DNA of 12,896 nt, taken from NCBI GenBank assembly GCA_016302215.1, contig JAEDNZ010000041.1, forward strand, positions 1 to 12,896, in the 5' to 3' direction. Under the pieces are notes generated by a model, which made no database searches, was not told the DNA's origin, and saw only the letters and a list, made by a program, of their open reading frames with translations. The stretch comes from Muribaculaceae bacterium. GTDB lineage: Bacteria; Bacteroidota; Bacteroidia; Bacteroidales; Muribaculaceae. Positions 1 to 7,213 of the stretch are shown here, one piece after another. The position numbers and the translations under genes are program-made. Positions within the stretch are counted from its first letter, which is position 1, and the number at the start of each line of letters is the position of its first letter.

Positions 1-88
1 TGCTCACGAATATAAATGAATTGATATAGAAATTATCTATTATCTGTAAGACAACTTGTTCGGACTGAAACTAAGGCCGAAACAAACC
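1..88. other. AT-rich edge region, nothing recognised
   Basis: This short AT-rich stretch lies left of the terminator of the first minus-strand gene. I see no reading frame of useful length, no TAnnTTTG promoter element and no convincing repeat. It is probably the start of an intergenic region continuing beyond the window. Confidence 0.5.
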
Positions 89-127
89 CAATCCTCCGCC
101 GCGCTTTGAGAGCACTGCGGAGGATTG
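89..127 (-). terminator. Intrinsic terminator after the DUF4923 gene
   Basis: Bases 89-99 are a perfect reverse complement of 117-127 (an 11-bp stem around CAATCCTCCGC). One mismatch (100/116) separates this from a second 5-bp stem (101-105 with 111-115) and a 5-base loop. Read on the minus strand, the hairpin is followed by a T-rich run (GGTTTGTTTC). It lies 57 bases past the stop of the minus-strand gene ending at 184, so it most likely ends the dehydratase/DUF4923 transcript. Confidence 0.8.
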
Positions 128-183
128 CTTGTAAGGTGTGTGGGTCAATGTGTGTGGATTGCCGGGCTGGGCCGGCGGCGAGG

Positions 184-882
184 CTACTGCTGCTTGGTGA
201 GCTTGAAGCCGGCGTAGATGCCGTCGTATGACGACAGGAGCGACTCCACGGTGGAGAGGGTGGAGTTTTTGGCGTATTTATTGACGGTGCGGAGCACCTC
301 GACGAGCTTGCTGATGTCGAAGGTGAGTGTCAGCGTGGAGCCTGATTTTTTTGCCATAGCAGCTACCTCGCCTAAGGAGATTTTGCCGAGGGCTGAGAAT
401 TTGAAGGCGAGCTTGCCGTCGGCGGCTTCGGATTTGGCAATAGAGCCTTTTAGCGAGCCGTATTTCATGGTCATGGTGAAATTGTGGTCGGCATCAACGG
501 TCAGGACTATGGCGTTAAATCCGAGCCTGTTGTAGTATGTGGCCATCTTATTCTCGATGGTGGTGGCAGCTGCTGCGCCGCCGATTTTCTGGAGGGCGTT
601 GTCGCTCTCAAAGCTGACGGCGGGAGCGCTGTAATTCCATGTGCCGGTGAGGTCGTCGAGGCTGAAGTTGGTGGTAGCGGTGATGTTGGAGAGGATGCTG
701 CCGAGGCCTCCGAGGAGGTTGCTGCCGGTGCCTGATGGTGACGGTGTGGCGGTGGAGTCGGTGGCGGCGCTTTGCGATTGTGATGCGCTGCCCAGGCCGC
801 TGAGTATGCTGTTGAGGTCGAAAGCGTGTCCTTGGGTCGTGGCGGCCGCGAGGGCGATGATGATAATGATAAAGCGTGTCAT
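184..882 (-). CDS. DUF4923 family exported protein (lipocalin-like)
   Basis: A 232-residue protein of unknown function. Residues 1-20 form a signal peptide with a run of isoleucines and an end at about GHA, so it should be exported to the periplasm or outer envelope. No lipobox cysteine is visible. Residues 21-75 are a low-complexity Ser/Gly/Thr/Ala linker. The folded part, about 76-230, begins with the segment TGTWNYSAPAVSFESDN and ends with alternating hydrophobic strands that suggest a beta-barrel. This pattern matches DUF4923, a Bacteroidetes family with a lipocalin-like appearance; the family match is from memory of its motif. The gene lies 67 bases downstream of the sugar dehydratase in the same direction, with no obvious promoter between, so cotranscription is plausible. 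A functional link to glycan synthesis is not shown. Confidence 0.8.
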   Translation of the reverse strand: MTRFIIIIIALAAATTQGHAFDLNSILSGLGSASQSQSAATDSTATPSPSGTGSNLLGGLGSILSNITATTNFSLDDLTGTWNYSAPAVSFESDNALQKIGGAAAATTIENKMATYYNRLGFNAIVLTVDADHNFTMTMKYGSLKGSIAKSEAADGKLAFKFSALGKISLGEVAAMAKKSGSTLTLTFDISKLVEVLRTVNKYAKNSTLSTVESLLSSYDGIYAGFKLTKQQ

Positions 883-949
883 AAAGAATTAATGATAATT
901 GTAGATTGATTACTTATGTGTAAGTGTCAGCGTGAGTTTTTAGTGATGG

Positions 950-2974
950 TTATCGCGAAGCAGTAGTCTCGAGGAGCACCTCGTTGGCGTCTGATGCTTC
1001 GTGGGATATTTCCTTGTCGATTTTGGCCCACTGAGAGTTTTGCGATATATACTCGGGGACGATGTGCTTCATCTCGGCCACTATGTCGTGGTAGTTGCAG
1101 GTGTGAGTCACATCGTGTAGGCGGTTGATGTGGGTGAGGACGTCGGCGTAGTCGTAGGTACGCACCTTTGCAATCATGATTTTGTTGTGGTGGGTGGCGA
1201 TGGTGCGTTCGCGGTCGTTGAGGAGCTCCTCGTAGAGCTTTTCGCCGGGTCGGAGGCCGGTCTCTATGATTTGAATGTCCTTGCCGGCTGTCAGTCCTGA
1301 GAGCGATATCATACGAGTGGCCAGGTCGTAAATCTTGATTGGCTGGCCCATATCAAAGATGAATATCTCGCCTCCGGAGCCCATGCAGCCGGCTTGTAGC
1401 ACGAGCGAGCAGGCCTCGGGGATGGTCATGAAGTAGCGTATGATGTCGCGGTGAGTGACGGTCACGGGGCCGCCTTTCTCGATTTGCTTGCGGAAGAGCG
1501 GTATCACGGAGCCGTTGGAGCCGAGCACGTTGCCAAAGCGTGTGGTGATGAAGCGTGTGGACGGACGGTCGCTATGTGCGCGTAGGTGGAAGAAGAGCGA
1601 TTGCACATATATCTCGGCGATGCGCTTGGAGGCGCCCATCACGTTGGTGGGGTTGACGGCCTTGTCGGTTGAAATCATCACAAATTTCTCCACGCCATAC
1701 TTGACGGCGAGGTCGGCAAGATTTTTTGTGCCGAAGACATTGGTGAGTACGGCCTCAGAGGGGTTGCGCTCCATCATGGGCACATGCTTGTAAGCGGCGG
1801 CGTGATACACATATCTGGGGTGATAGAGACGGAAGGCCTGTTCCATGCGCTCGCGGTTGACGACGTCGCCCACGAAGAGGTGTATCTTGATGTCGGGGTA
1901 TTCGGCCTCCATGCGCAGCTGCATATCGTGCATGGGTGTCTCGGCTTGGTCGAGGAGCACTATCTCGCCGGCGCCGAGGGCAGCCACCTGGCTCACTATC
2001 TCGCTGCCTATAGAGCCGGCGGCGCCGGTAATCATCACCACCTGGTTGTGGATGGCATTGCGCACGTCGGTCTTGTCAGAGCGTATAGGCTCGCGCCCGA
2101 GCAAGTCCTCGATGGCGATGTCTCGCACGTGGGTCGATAGATTTGCGCCGGAGGCATTGCCGGCATCAAATTCCTCCACCTGGTTGAGCATCAGCAGGTG
2201 GATATTATGCTTGAGAAACTCATCGGCGGCCTCTTGCCTCATCAGCTCAAGTTGTGTGGATAGGAACAGCAGGGTGTTGCAATTGTATTTTGCGAAGACA
2301 TCGGCGATGGTGTCCTTGTCATATTTGATGATGGGGATGCCGCTGACGGTGTTGTTGATAGTCTTGTCAGTGAGGCTCAGCAGGGCCACGGGGTTAAACC
2401 TTCCGTCAACTTCAGATTTGAGCGCCGAGGCAAAGAAGAATGAATTGACGGCCGACCCCAGCATGATGACGCGCTTGCGACTCTCATCCGGGGCGGCGAG
2501 TACGCGGTAGATGTATTTGATGACCAAGCGCGTAATCATCATCAAAGTGAAGGAAAACACGCCGATGATAAATACGTTCCAGATGCTGAAATAGGGGGTG
2601 CCGGAAATCCATTTGGTAATCAGCGCCGCCGCAGCGAGGATAGCCGAGGCCGAGATGGTGTAAAGCACGATGCGATACATATCCTCCACCACCGAGAGCC
2701 TGACGATGAAGCGGTGAGCCTTGACCACCTGCGACATCAGGGCATACACTATGAAGATGATAGCGGCGTGAGTGAAGGGCCACTGCATAAAGCCTACATA
2801 GGCTCCGCGAGTTACGGGATTGAAGCTGTAAGTGATAAGGCACGATAGCGCAATGATAAGTAAATCAACGGCTAATACCATCCAGCTGGGAGTGGGGTTG
2901 GATAAGAATGTATGAAGTAGTTTGGATTCGGCTATACGTCTGAAGATTTCTTTTTTGATACTGATTCCCGACAT
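950..2974 (-). CDS. Membrane-bound UDP-sugar 4,6-dehydratase, CapD/WbpM/PglF type
   Basis: A 674-residue polysaccharide biosynthesis protein. The family converts UDP-GlcNAc (or UDP-GalNAc) to a 4-keto-6-deoxy sugar, the first step to modified sugars of capsule, O-antigen or glycoproteins, at the inner face of the cytoplasmic membrane. Four membrane segments are visible at about residues 31-50, 68-84, 104-124 and 132-152. A CoA-binding-like Rossmann region follows at about 167-290 (RVIMLGS). The catalytic extended SDR domain covers about 311-600, with the nucleotide-binding loop TGAAGSIGS at 316-324, STDKAVNP at 435-442 and MGASK at 446-450. The usual SDR Tyr of YxxxK is Met here, the Ser-Met-Lys arrangement known for long WbpM-type enzymes, so this does not indicate loss of activity. 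The length matches the long membrane-anchored class. No glycosyltransferase cluster surrounds it, so its product sugar cannot be told from context. A promoter lies just upstream. Confidence 0.93.
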   Translation of the reverse strand: MSGISIKKEIFRRIAESKLLHTFLSNPTPSWMVLAVDLLIIALSCLITYSFNPVTRGAYVGFMQWPFTHAAIIFIVYALMSQVVKAHRFIVRLSVVEDMYRIVLYTISASAILAAAALITKWISGTPYFSIWNVFIIGVFSFTLMMITRLVIKYIYRVLAAPDESRKRVIMLGSAVNSFFFASALKSEVDGRFNPVALLSLTDKTINNTVSGIPIIKYDKDTIADVFAKYNCNTLLFLSTQLELMRQEAADEFLKHNIHLLMLNQVEEFDAGNASGANLSTHVRDIAIEDLLGREPIRSDKTDVRNAIHNQVVMITGAAGSIGSEIVSQVAALGAGEIVLLDQAETPMHDMQLRMEAEYPDIKIHLFVGDVVNRERMEQAFRLYHPRYVYHAAAYKHVPMMERNPSEAVLTNVFGTKNLADLAVKYGVEKFVMISTDKAVNPTNVMGASKRIAEIYVQSLFFHLRAHSDRPSTRFITTRFGNVLGSNGSVIPLFRKQIEKGGPVTVTHRDIIRYFMTIPEACSLVLQAGCMGSGGEIFIFDMGQPIKIYDLATRMISLSGLTAGKDIQIIETGLRPGEKLYEELLNDRERTIATHHNKIMIAKVRTYDYADVLTHINRLHDVTHTCNYHDIVAEMKHIVPEYISQNSQWAKIDKEISHEASDANEVLLETTASR

Positions 2975-3054
2975 AATTGGTTATAATAAGTTTCGAAATA
3001 ATGCATAATATGGACGGAAACTGTCGCCATATCGGTGACATCATAGATGTGTCG

Positions 3055-3086
3055 CGAAGTTACAAAAAATTCTTATAATGACCAAA
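3055..3086 (-). promoter_or_regulatory. Promoter of the sugar dehydratase gene
   Basis: On the minus strand, TTTG (plus positions 3083-3086) is followed after exactly 20 bases by TAACTTCG (3055-3062), a one-base variant of the Bacteroidetes -7 element TAnnTTTG. The predicted start is near 3049, giving a leader of about 75 bases before the ATG at 2974. Position, spacing and orientation all fit. Confidence 0.6.
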
Positions 3087-3112
3087 CTATGTCATAATAA
3101 TACAATAATTTG

Positions 3113-3253
3113 CCGAAGCTGCATGGTGCTGCCGCGCTCAAAACACTTCATTTTATCAAAGATTTATTGCAAGTTAGTAAATTATTACTACCGTTTGCAA
3201 TGGTATCCCTCGAGTGTTCCAGTCTATGACAAACCTCGAGGTTTGGTCTTTTT
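3113..3253 (+). ncRNA. Candidate plus-strand small RNA with two hairpins
   Basis: This stretch lies between two minus-strand genes, yet holds structure that makes sense only on the plus strand. Hairpin 1 spans 3166-3201: ATTGCAA (3166-3172) pairs with TTGCAAT (3195-3201), enclosing TAGTAA-ATTA-TTACTA (3175-3190). Hairpin 2 (3228-3248) is followed by five T residues and looks like an intrinsic terminator. No plus-strand gene lies upstream that would need it. An untranslated RNA of roughly 50-150 bases ending near 3253 would explain both. Its 5' end is unknown: I found no clean TTG-N20-TAnnTTTG promoter (the nearest is TAATTTG at 3106-3112, without a -33 element). A 62-codon frame at 3078-3266 runs through the terminator and resembles no protein I know. 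Confidence 0.3.
3228..3253 (+). terminator. Orphan plus-strand intrinsic terminator
   Basis: CAAACCTCGAGGTTTG (3230-3245) is a perfect 16-base palindrome and can fold as a 6-bp stem with a TCGA loop. Pairing can extend to GAC (3228-3230) with GTC (3246-3248) around a bulged G. T residues at 3249-3253 follow directly. On the minus strand there is no T-run, so it works only in the plus direction. A second CCTCGAG copy just upstream (around 3208-3214) could pair with the palindrome instead, giving an alternative fold. Confidence 0.6.
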
Positions 3254-3329
3254 ACTGACTGTATAGCGTGAGAAGACAGTTCGCCACCCGGCTATGTTGG
3301 CAATGACTCCGGAGGTGCTGACACGTCAA

Positions 3330-3354
3330 GAGGCCTCCGGGTGAGGGAGGCCTC
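3330..3354 (-). terminator. Possible terminator after the His-rich protein gene
   Basis: GAGGCCTCC (3330-3338) and GGAGGCCTC (3346-3354) form a perfect 9-bp stem with a 7-base loop, 54 bases past the stop of the minus-strand gene. The sequence following on the minus strand has only two T residues before GACG, so this is a weak or factor-dependent terminator candidate rather than a classical one. More copies of CCTCCGG or its complement lie at 3310-3316 and 3351-3357. Confidence 0.4.
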
Positions 3355-3407
3355 CGGGGTATGGGTGCACCGCCGTGGGCGTGATGCCGTCCGGCGCGGT
3401 GGGTGGA

Positions 3408-4310
3408 TTAGTTGCCGAACGATAGGGTGGTGTAATAGCGCGAGCTGCCGTTGACGGCATAGTTGTTTTGAAACGACAGCTGGATATATTGTCCGCCGCC
3501 ATACCATGTGGCAGTGATGCCGCTGCTGATGTTCTCAACGCTTACCGGCACTCCGTATGAGTCTGAGAGTATGGAATATACTAAGTTGTAGCGGGAGGTG
3601 TCGTATCCGGGTGTCGAGTACACAAAGCTTGAGCCTATTAGGCCGCTGCTGTTATAATACAGAGTGCCATCGGGCCACAGCATATTCAGCATGCTTACGT
3701 TGGAGAGATACACTATGTCGCGGTCATATCCGGCCACGGTGTATCCGGCGCGTATCAGGGCGTTGACTGATATGTCAAGGGCGGTGCCGAAGGCGATGCC
3801 CAGGACTGTGCGTATGGGGCTCCAGTATCCGCTATACACATAGTGGGGCGGAGGTGTGGGGCGATGGTAGGGGCAAGGCGGTGGCAGGTGCGGACGGCTG
3901 TGGTGGTGATATCCGTGGCTGTGATGGTGATGCCCGTGGTTGTGATGGCTCGGCGGGGGTGTCGAGGGGCGATATCCTCCACCGGGATGGTGACCGGGGT
4001 GATAGCCGCCAGTGTGGTGCTTGTCGTGATGGCTGCCGCTGTTGCCGGGGCGCTGACCTTGGTGGTTGCCGCTGTTGCCGGGGCGCTGGCCTTGGTGGTT
4101 GCCGCTGTTGCCGGGGCGCTGACCTTGGTTTCGACTTGGGTTGGGACGATTTGAACCGGATTGTGAAGGCCGGCCGGCTGAATGTTGACGACTGGTGGTG
4201 CTGCTGCCTGATGTGGCGCTACCGTTGTTGCGTCCTCGTGCTTCGATTTGAGGCATACACAGGATGCCGCAAATCAGCATAATGCCTAATGTCTTAATCA
4301 CTCGTCTCAT
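3408..4310 (-). CDS. Exported His/Gly/Pro-rich repeat protein of unknown function
   Basis: A 300-residue protein I do not recognise as a named family. Residues 1-24 form a signal peptide (MRRVIKTLGIMLICGILCMP, cut near IEA), so it is exported. Residues 25-92 are Ser/Asn/Gly/Arg-rich and hold three tandem copies of QGQRPGNSG spaced by NH (about 62-92). Residues 94-156 are extremely His- and Pro-rich, with runs such as HHNHGHHHHSHGYHHH (122-137), and could bind Zn, Cu or Ni. From about 158 the protein changes to an aromatic, strand-rich domain to the C-terminus with no cysteines. It lies 56 bases after the DUF4831 gene with no visible promoter between, so it is probably the last gene of the nnr transcript. 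The metal role is inference from composition only; a surface or envelope structural role is equally possible. Confidence 0.75.
   Translation of the reverse strand: MRRVIKTLGIMLICGILCMPQIEARGRNNGSATSGSSTTSRQHSAGRPSQSGSNRPNPSRNQGQRPGNSGNHQGQRPGNSGNHQGQRPGNSGSHHDKHHTGGYHPGHHPGGGYRPSTPPPSHHNHGHHHHSHGYHHHSRPHLPPPCPYHRPTPPPHYVYSGYWSPIRTVLGIAFGTALDISVNALIRAGYTVAGYDRDIVYLSNVSMLNMLWPDGTLYYNSSGLIGSSFVYSTPGYDTSRYNLVYSILSDSYGVPVSVENISSGITATWYGGGQYIQLSFQNNYAVNGSSRYYTTLSFGN
4035..4129. repeat. 33-bp tandem repeats within the His-rich protein gene
   Basis: Three near-identical 33-bp units begin at 4035, 4068 and 4101 (the third is partial, to about 4129). Each starts GCCGCTGTTGCCGGGGCGCT on the plus strand. 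They encode an 11-residue repeat (NHQGQRPGNSG) on the minus strand. Units one and two differ at one A/G position. The unit is a multiple of three, so copy number can change without a frameshift. Confidence 0.9.
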
Positions 4311-4366
4311 AGTCGTATTTGGGATTTAGTGAGTATAGTGATATGACGAGCGAGAGCCTGCAAGGT

Positions 4367-5461
4367 TTAATCGGCGGGGCCTAATTTGAGTATAGCGCCC
4401 GTGGTTTGGTCTAAAATCAGCTTTGACGGAGCCTTTTTGTCGGTGAATAAGTCGGGGTCGAGGCCGAAGGTGACGCCTAACTGCGCCAGAGCCACCTCTT
4501 GCGAGGCGATGGTCTTGCCATCGTAGGTGATGGTGATTAGCGCCGTGCCGGGCACGTTGTATGCGACACCGCCTTTGGGGAAGCGTTTCGGCTCGCCTTT
4601 GTCGTTGACGGGCAGCATGCCGGCGTCAAGGATGGTCATTGACAAGGTGATGGGCGCTCCGCTGAGGTCGTCGGCAGCGACAAAGCCATCTACGGGCGAT
4701 AGCCGCGCTATGATTTCGCCTGACACCTCGGTGCTGTCGGGCTCAAAGGTGATGGTGCTGACGGTGGTATAGGTCTTAGTGGTGCCGGCAAACATGGCTG
4801 TCAGGGCGGCTTCTTGGGCGCTGATGTTGTCGAGCATCAACTGCATGGATTTGCCGTCGGGTGGTGTGTTGGTAGCTTCGCCCGAGAGCAGGTCAGAGCG
4901 CATCTCGCGCAGCTCAAAGACGCGCTGCGCCGCCAGCTCAGCGCGCTTTGACAGCGAGGAGCTGAGTGTCATCTCTTGGGTGATGGCTTGGCGAGCGGCC
5001 TCTGTCTCCAGGGGTGTAGGCTCGGCGGCTTTGGGGGTGGGCAGCGCTTGAGCGCGGGCGTTGGCGCCTATGTCTTCAGTGTTGATAGCTAATGGTATGC
5101 CGGCGGCGTCAAGCAGCATATATGGTGTGGCTCCGGCCTTAAACTGCGCCACCCATTGGCTCTGTGGGTTGGGCACGCCGCGTGGCACTATGGTTATGCT
5201 CTTGATGGTCGCAGAGCGCTGCGGCGCGGTGATGGCATCGCTGATACTAAGGTTCTTACGGGCATAGTTGTAAAATTCGCCGGGTTCTTTGAGTGTATGT
5301 TCAGCCTCGATGGTGATATCCACCACTGTCATGGGCAGTGAGTAAATAAGTCCATACTCGGTAGCTTTGCCGGCAGTGAGTTTATGCGAGTTTTGCGCTG
5401 CGGCAGGTGCTGCTGAGCACAGCGCGGCTATGGCGATTGTGGCGATGATAGCGTTATTCAT
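4367..5461 (-). CDS. DUF4831 family exported protein
   Basis: A 364-residue protein of unknown function. Residues 1-22 are a typical signal peptide with an Ala-rich end (APAAA), so it should be periplasmic or envelope-associated; no lipobox is seen. The segment at about 35-75 (YGLIYSLPMTVVDITIEAE, then PGEFYNYARKNL and SDAIT) is the pattern I associate with DUF4831, a Bacteroidetes-restricted family. The middle (about 155-225) is probably helical, with the charged stretch KRAELAAQRVFELREMRSDLLSGE. The C-terminal third is strand-rich (YTTVSTITFEPD, then GGVAYNVPGTALITITYDGK). It starts 67 bases after the nnr stop and precedes the His-rich gene by 56 bases, all in one direction and without visible internal promoters. 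No biochemical role can be given. Confidence 0.82.
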   Translation of the reverse strand: MNNAIIATIAIAALCSAAPAAAQNSHKLTAGKATEYGLIYSLPMTVVDITIEAEHTLKEPGEFYNYARKNLSISDAITAPQRSATIKSITIVPRGVPNPQSQWVAQFKAGATPYMLLDAAGIPLAINTEDIGANARAQALPTPKAAEPTPLETEAARQAITQEMTLSSSLSKRAELAAQRVFELREMRSDLLSGEATNTPPDGKSMQLMLDNISAQEAALTAMFAGTTKTYTTVSTITFEPDSTEVSGEIIARLSPVDGFVAADDLSGAPITLSMTILDAGMLPVNDKGEPKRFPKGGVAYNVPGTALITITYDGKTIASQEVALAQLGVTFGLDPDLFTDKKAPSKLILDQTTGAILKLGPAD

Positions 5462-5528
5462 AACTTATGGTATGCGTTGTGAGTTGAGAGAGTGTGTGCT
5501 TGGTGATGGAGAGGAGTGAGGTTGAGGA

Positions 5529-7055
5529 TTATTCGATAATGGTCTTGATGGCTTGGCCCACGGCGTCGGCGATGTCAGAGGCGAGGGTGCCGTATGTGCC
5601 ATGGCGCTGCGCCGCTATCTCGCCGGCGAGGCCGTGGATATATGTAGCGGCGATAGCTGCCAATTCGGGCTTTAGGCCTTGCGCTATCATGCCGGCCATA
5701 ATGCCCGTCAGCACATCGCCGGAGCCGGCTGTGGCCATTGCCGGTGAGCCGGTGGGGTTGAAATACACCTTGCCGTCGGGCCTGACGATGGCGGTATAGT
5801 GTCCTTTGAGCACTATAATCACCTGATAGCGCTCGGCCACGTCGATGGCGCACTGCAGCCGGGTGGCTGACGATGGTTGCTTGCCAAAGAGCAAGTCAAA
5901 CTCGCCCACATGTGGCGTGAGCACTGACATCACCGGTATGTGGTCGAGCATTTTGGTGCGTATGGCGATGCAGTTGAGAGCATCGGCATCGAGCACCACG
6001 GGGTTGCTGTTGGCGTTAGCTACCTTGAGAAAACCATCGAGGGCGTTGATGGTGTCTTCGGCGGTGCCTATGCCGGGGCCTATGGCCACGGCGTCGTACT
6101 TGCGCTTAAGCTCTATCTGCGAGATGGATATCTTGCCGCAATCCGGGTCGCACAGGGCGCAGGGCACGGCGGTCTGCAAGATATTGTATCCGTGAGAAGG
6201 TGCGTGGCAAGTGACCTTGCCGGCGCCGGCACGCAGCGCGCCTTTGACGGCGAGCACGGCCGCTCCCATCATGCCCAATGAGCCGGCGTAGATGATGGCG
6301 CTGCCATAATCGGCTTTTGAGGCAAAAGCCTCACGCTGCGGCAGTAGCGAGCGTATGTCCTGCTGCTCTACGATGCGATATTTTGAAGGTATGCGCGCCA
6401 CGGCTTCGGTAAATTCTTTGATAGCGATAGTGCGCCATGCGCCAATGAGCGAGGCGCTCTCGCTGAATAGGAATGATAGGCGCGGCAATCCCGGCGTGAG
6501 CGTCACCGTGGCGTTGACTATGTCGCGGTTCACGATGCCGCGGCTGGTGTCCTCAGTAAGGCCCGACGGTATGTCAATTGACACCACATGCGCGCCCGCC
6601 TCATTGATGCGCTGCACGGTGTATTTGTATCCGCCGGTGAGGGGCAATTTACGCTCTGTGCCGTAGATGCCGTCAATGATGATGTCATGACGCGATATCT
6701 CGGGGAAGTCAAATTCCAGGCCGACGACCTCGCAGAGGTGGTCGCTACCGTGCGCTTCGATAAATCTGTCGCGGGCGGCTTGGCACTCGGCGGTGTATTT
6801 ATTGCCACCGATGTTGAAGGCCACGATGCTGATGCGTCCTGACTCTATGTCGAGATGCCGTGCTGCGGCGAGGGTGAAGGCTCCGCAACGGTCGTTGCCG
6901 GCAAAGATGTACATCCGGCCCTTGTTGCGCCATTCGGTGCTTATCTCCTTGGCGAGCTTGGGGCCGGTAGCTTCTATAATATCATCGAGGGTGACGCCCT
7001 GGCTGAGCACCCGGCTCTCGATGTCGCTGATTTCTTGTGAGGTGAATATCTTCAT
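5529..7055 (-). CDS. nnr: Bifunctional NAD(P)H-hydrate epimerase / ADP-dependent dehydratase
   Basis: A 508-residue cytoplasmic cofactor-repair enzyme. The family interconverts R- and S-NAD(P)HX (YjeF_N domain), then dehydrates S-NAD(P)HX to NAD(P)H using ADP (ribokinase-like domain). The epimerase domain is about 1-215, with DGIYGT (128-133), SIDIPSG (160-166, the conserved Asp) and a final VNATVTLTPGLP. The dehydratase domain is about 235-505, with GPGIGT (326-331), TPHVGEF (380-386), LKG (416-418) and AGSGDVLTG (443-451) carrying the catalytic Asp. The loop that is normally NNGGDG reads RCGAFT at about 55-60, so the epimerase site may be altered. I prefer the ATG at 7055 over an upstream in-frame TTG at 7064, because that TTG lies inside a TACCTTTG promoter element. 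The gene probably heads a three-gene transcript with two exported proteins. Confidence 0.92.
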   Translation of the reverse strand: MKIFTSQEISDIESRVLSQGVTLDDIIEATGPKLAKEISTEWRNKGRMYIFAGNDRCGAFTLAAARHLDIESGRISIVAFNIGGNKYTAECQAARDRFIEAHGSDHLCEVVGLEFDFPEISRHDIIIDGIYGTERKLPLTGGYKYTVQRINEAGAHVVSIDIPSGLTEDTSRGIVNRDIVNATVTLTPGLPRLSFLFSESASLIGAWRTIAIKEFTEAVARIPSKYRIVEQQDIRSLLPQREAFASKADYGSAIIYAGSLGMMGAAVLAVKGALRAGAGKVTCHAPSHGYNILQTAVPCALCDPDCGKISISQIELKRKYDAVAIGPGIGTAEDTINALDGFLKVANANSNPVVLDADALNCIAIRTKMLDHIPVMSVLTPHVGEFDLLFGKQPSSATRLQCAIDVAERYQVIIVLKGHYTAIVRPDGKVYFNPTGSPAMATAGSGDVLTGIMAGMIAQGLKPELAAIAATYIHGLAGEIAAQRHGTYGTLASDIADAVGQAIKTIIE

Positions 7056-7061
7056 AATCTG

Positions 7062-7069
7062 CAAAGGTA
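7062..7069 (-). promoter_or_regulatory. -7 promoter element of nnr
   Basis: On the minus strand, TACCTTTG matches the Bacteroidetes -7 consensus TAnnTTTG exactly. It ends only six bases before the nnr ATG at 7055, so transcription would begin at or next to the start codon (a leaderless or nearly leaderless mRNA). No good -33 TTG is seen 19-23 bases upstream, which lowers confidence. Confidence 0.5.
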
Positions 7070-7124
7070 GTCAAAATCCGCGACATATTATATCGCACGA
7101 TTAAAAAACTGATGCAGGTGGCGT

Positions 7125-7151
7125 TTGGAATGTGTCCTTGGAATGTGTCCT
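7125..7151. repeat. 13-bp perfect tandem duplication in a divergent intergenic region
   Basis: TTGGAATGTGTCC occurs twice back to back (7125-7137 and 7138-7150), followed by the first T of a third copy. Each unit holds the small dyad GGA-N5-TCC. The repeat lies between the divergent nnr and EVE/HNH genes, about 60 bases upstream of the nnr -7 element and about 65 bases upstream of the EVE-gene -7 element. It could be an operator or just a slippage duplication. Confidence 0.75.
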
Positions 7152-7213
7152 GATTTCTGACGCTGACGTAAATATTTGTTGCGGTATATCGGGGTTATAG
7201 TAAAAAAATGTGC

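Noticed and set aside
1845..2510. A 221-codon plus-strand frame opposite the sugar dehydratase
   Set aside because: It lies wholly antisense to a well-recognised conserved gene and its translation is low-complexity Ser/Arg-rich; a shadow of codon bias.
950..2974. Missing Tyr in the SDR YxxxK motif of the dehydratase as a sign of inactivation
   Set aside because: Met in this position is normal for long WbpM-type dehydratases (Ser-Met-Lys triad).
3078..3266. A 62-codon plus-strand reading frame upstream of the sugar dehydratase
   Set aside because: It runs straight through a strong plus-strand terminator hairpin, has an odd composition and no recognisable motif; a non-coding explanation of this stretch fits better.
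4035..4129. Regular 33-bp repeats suggesting a CRISPR array
   Set aside because: The units are contiguous without unique spacers, and they encode an in-frame 11-residue protein repeat.
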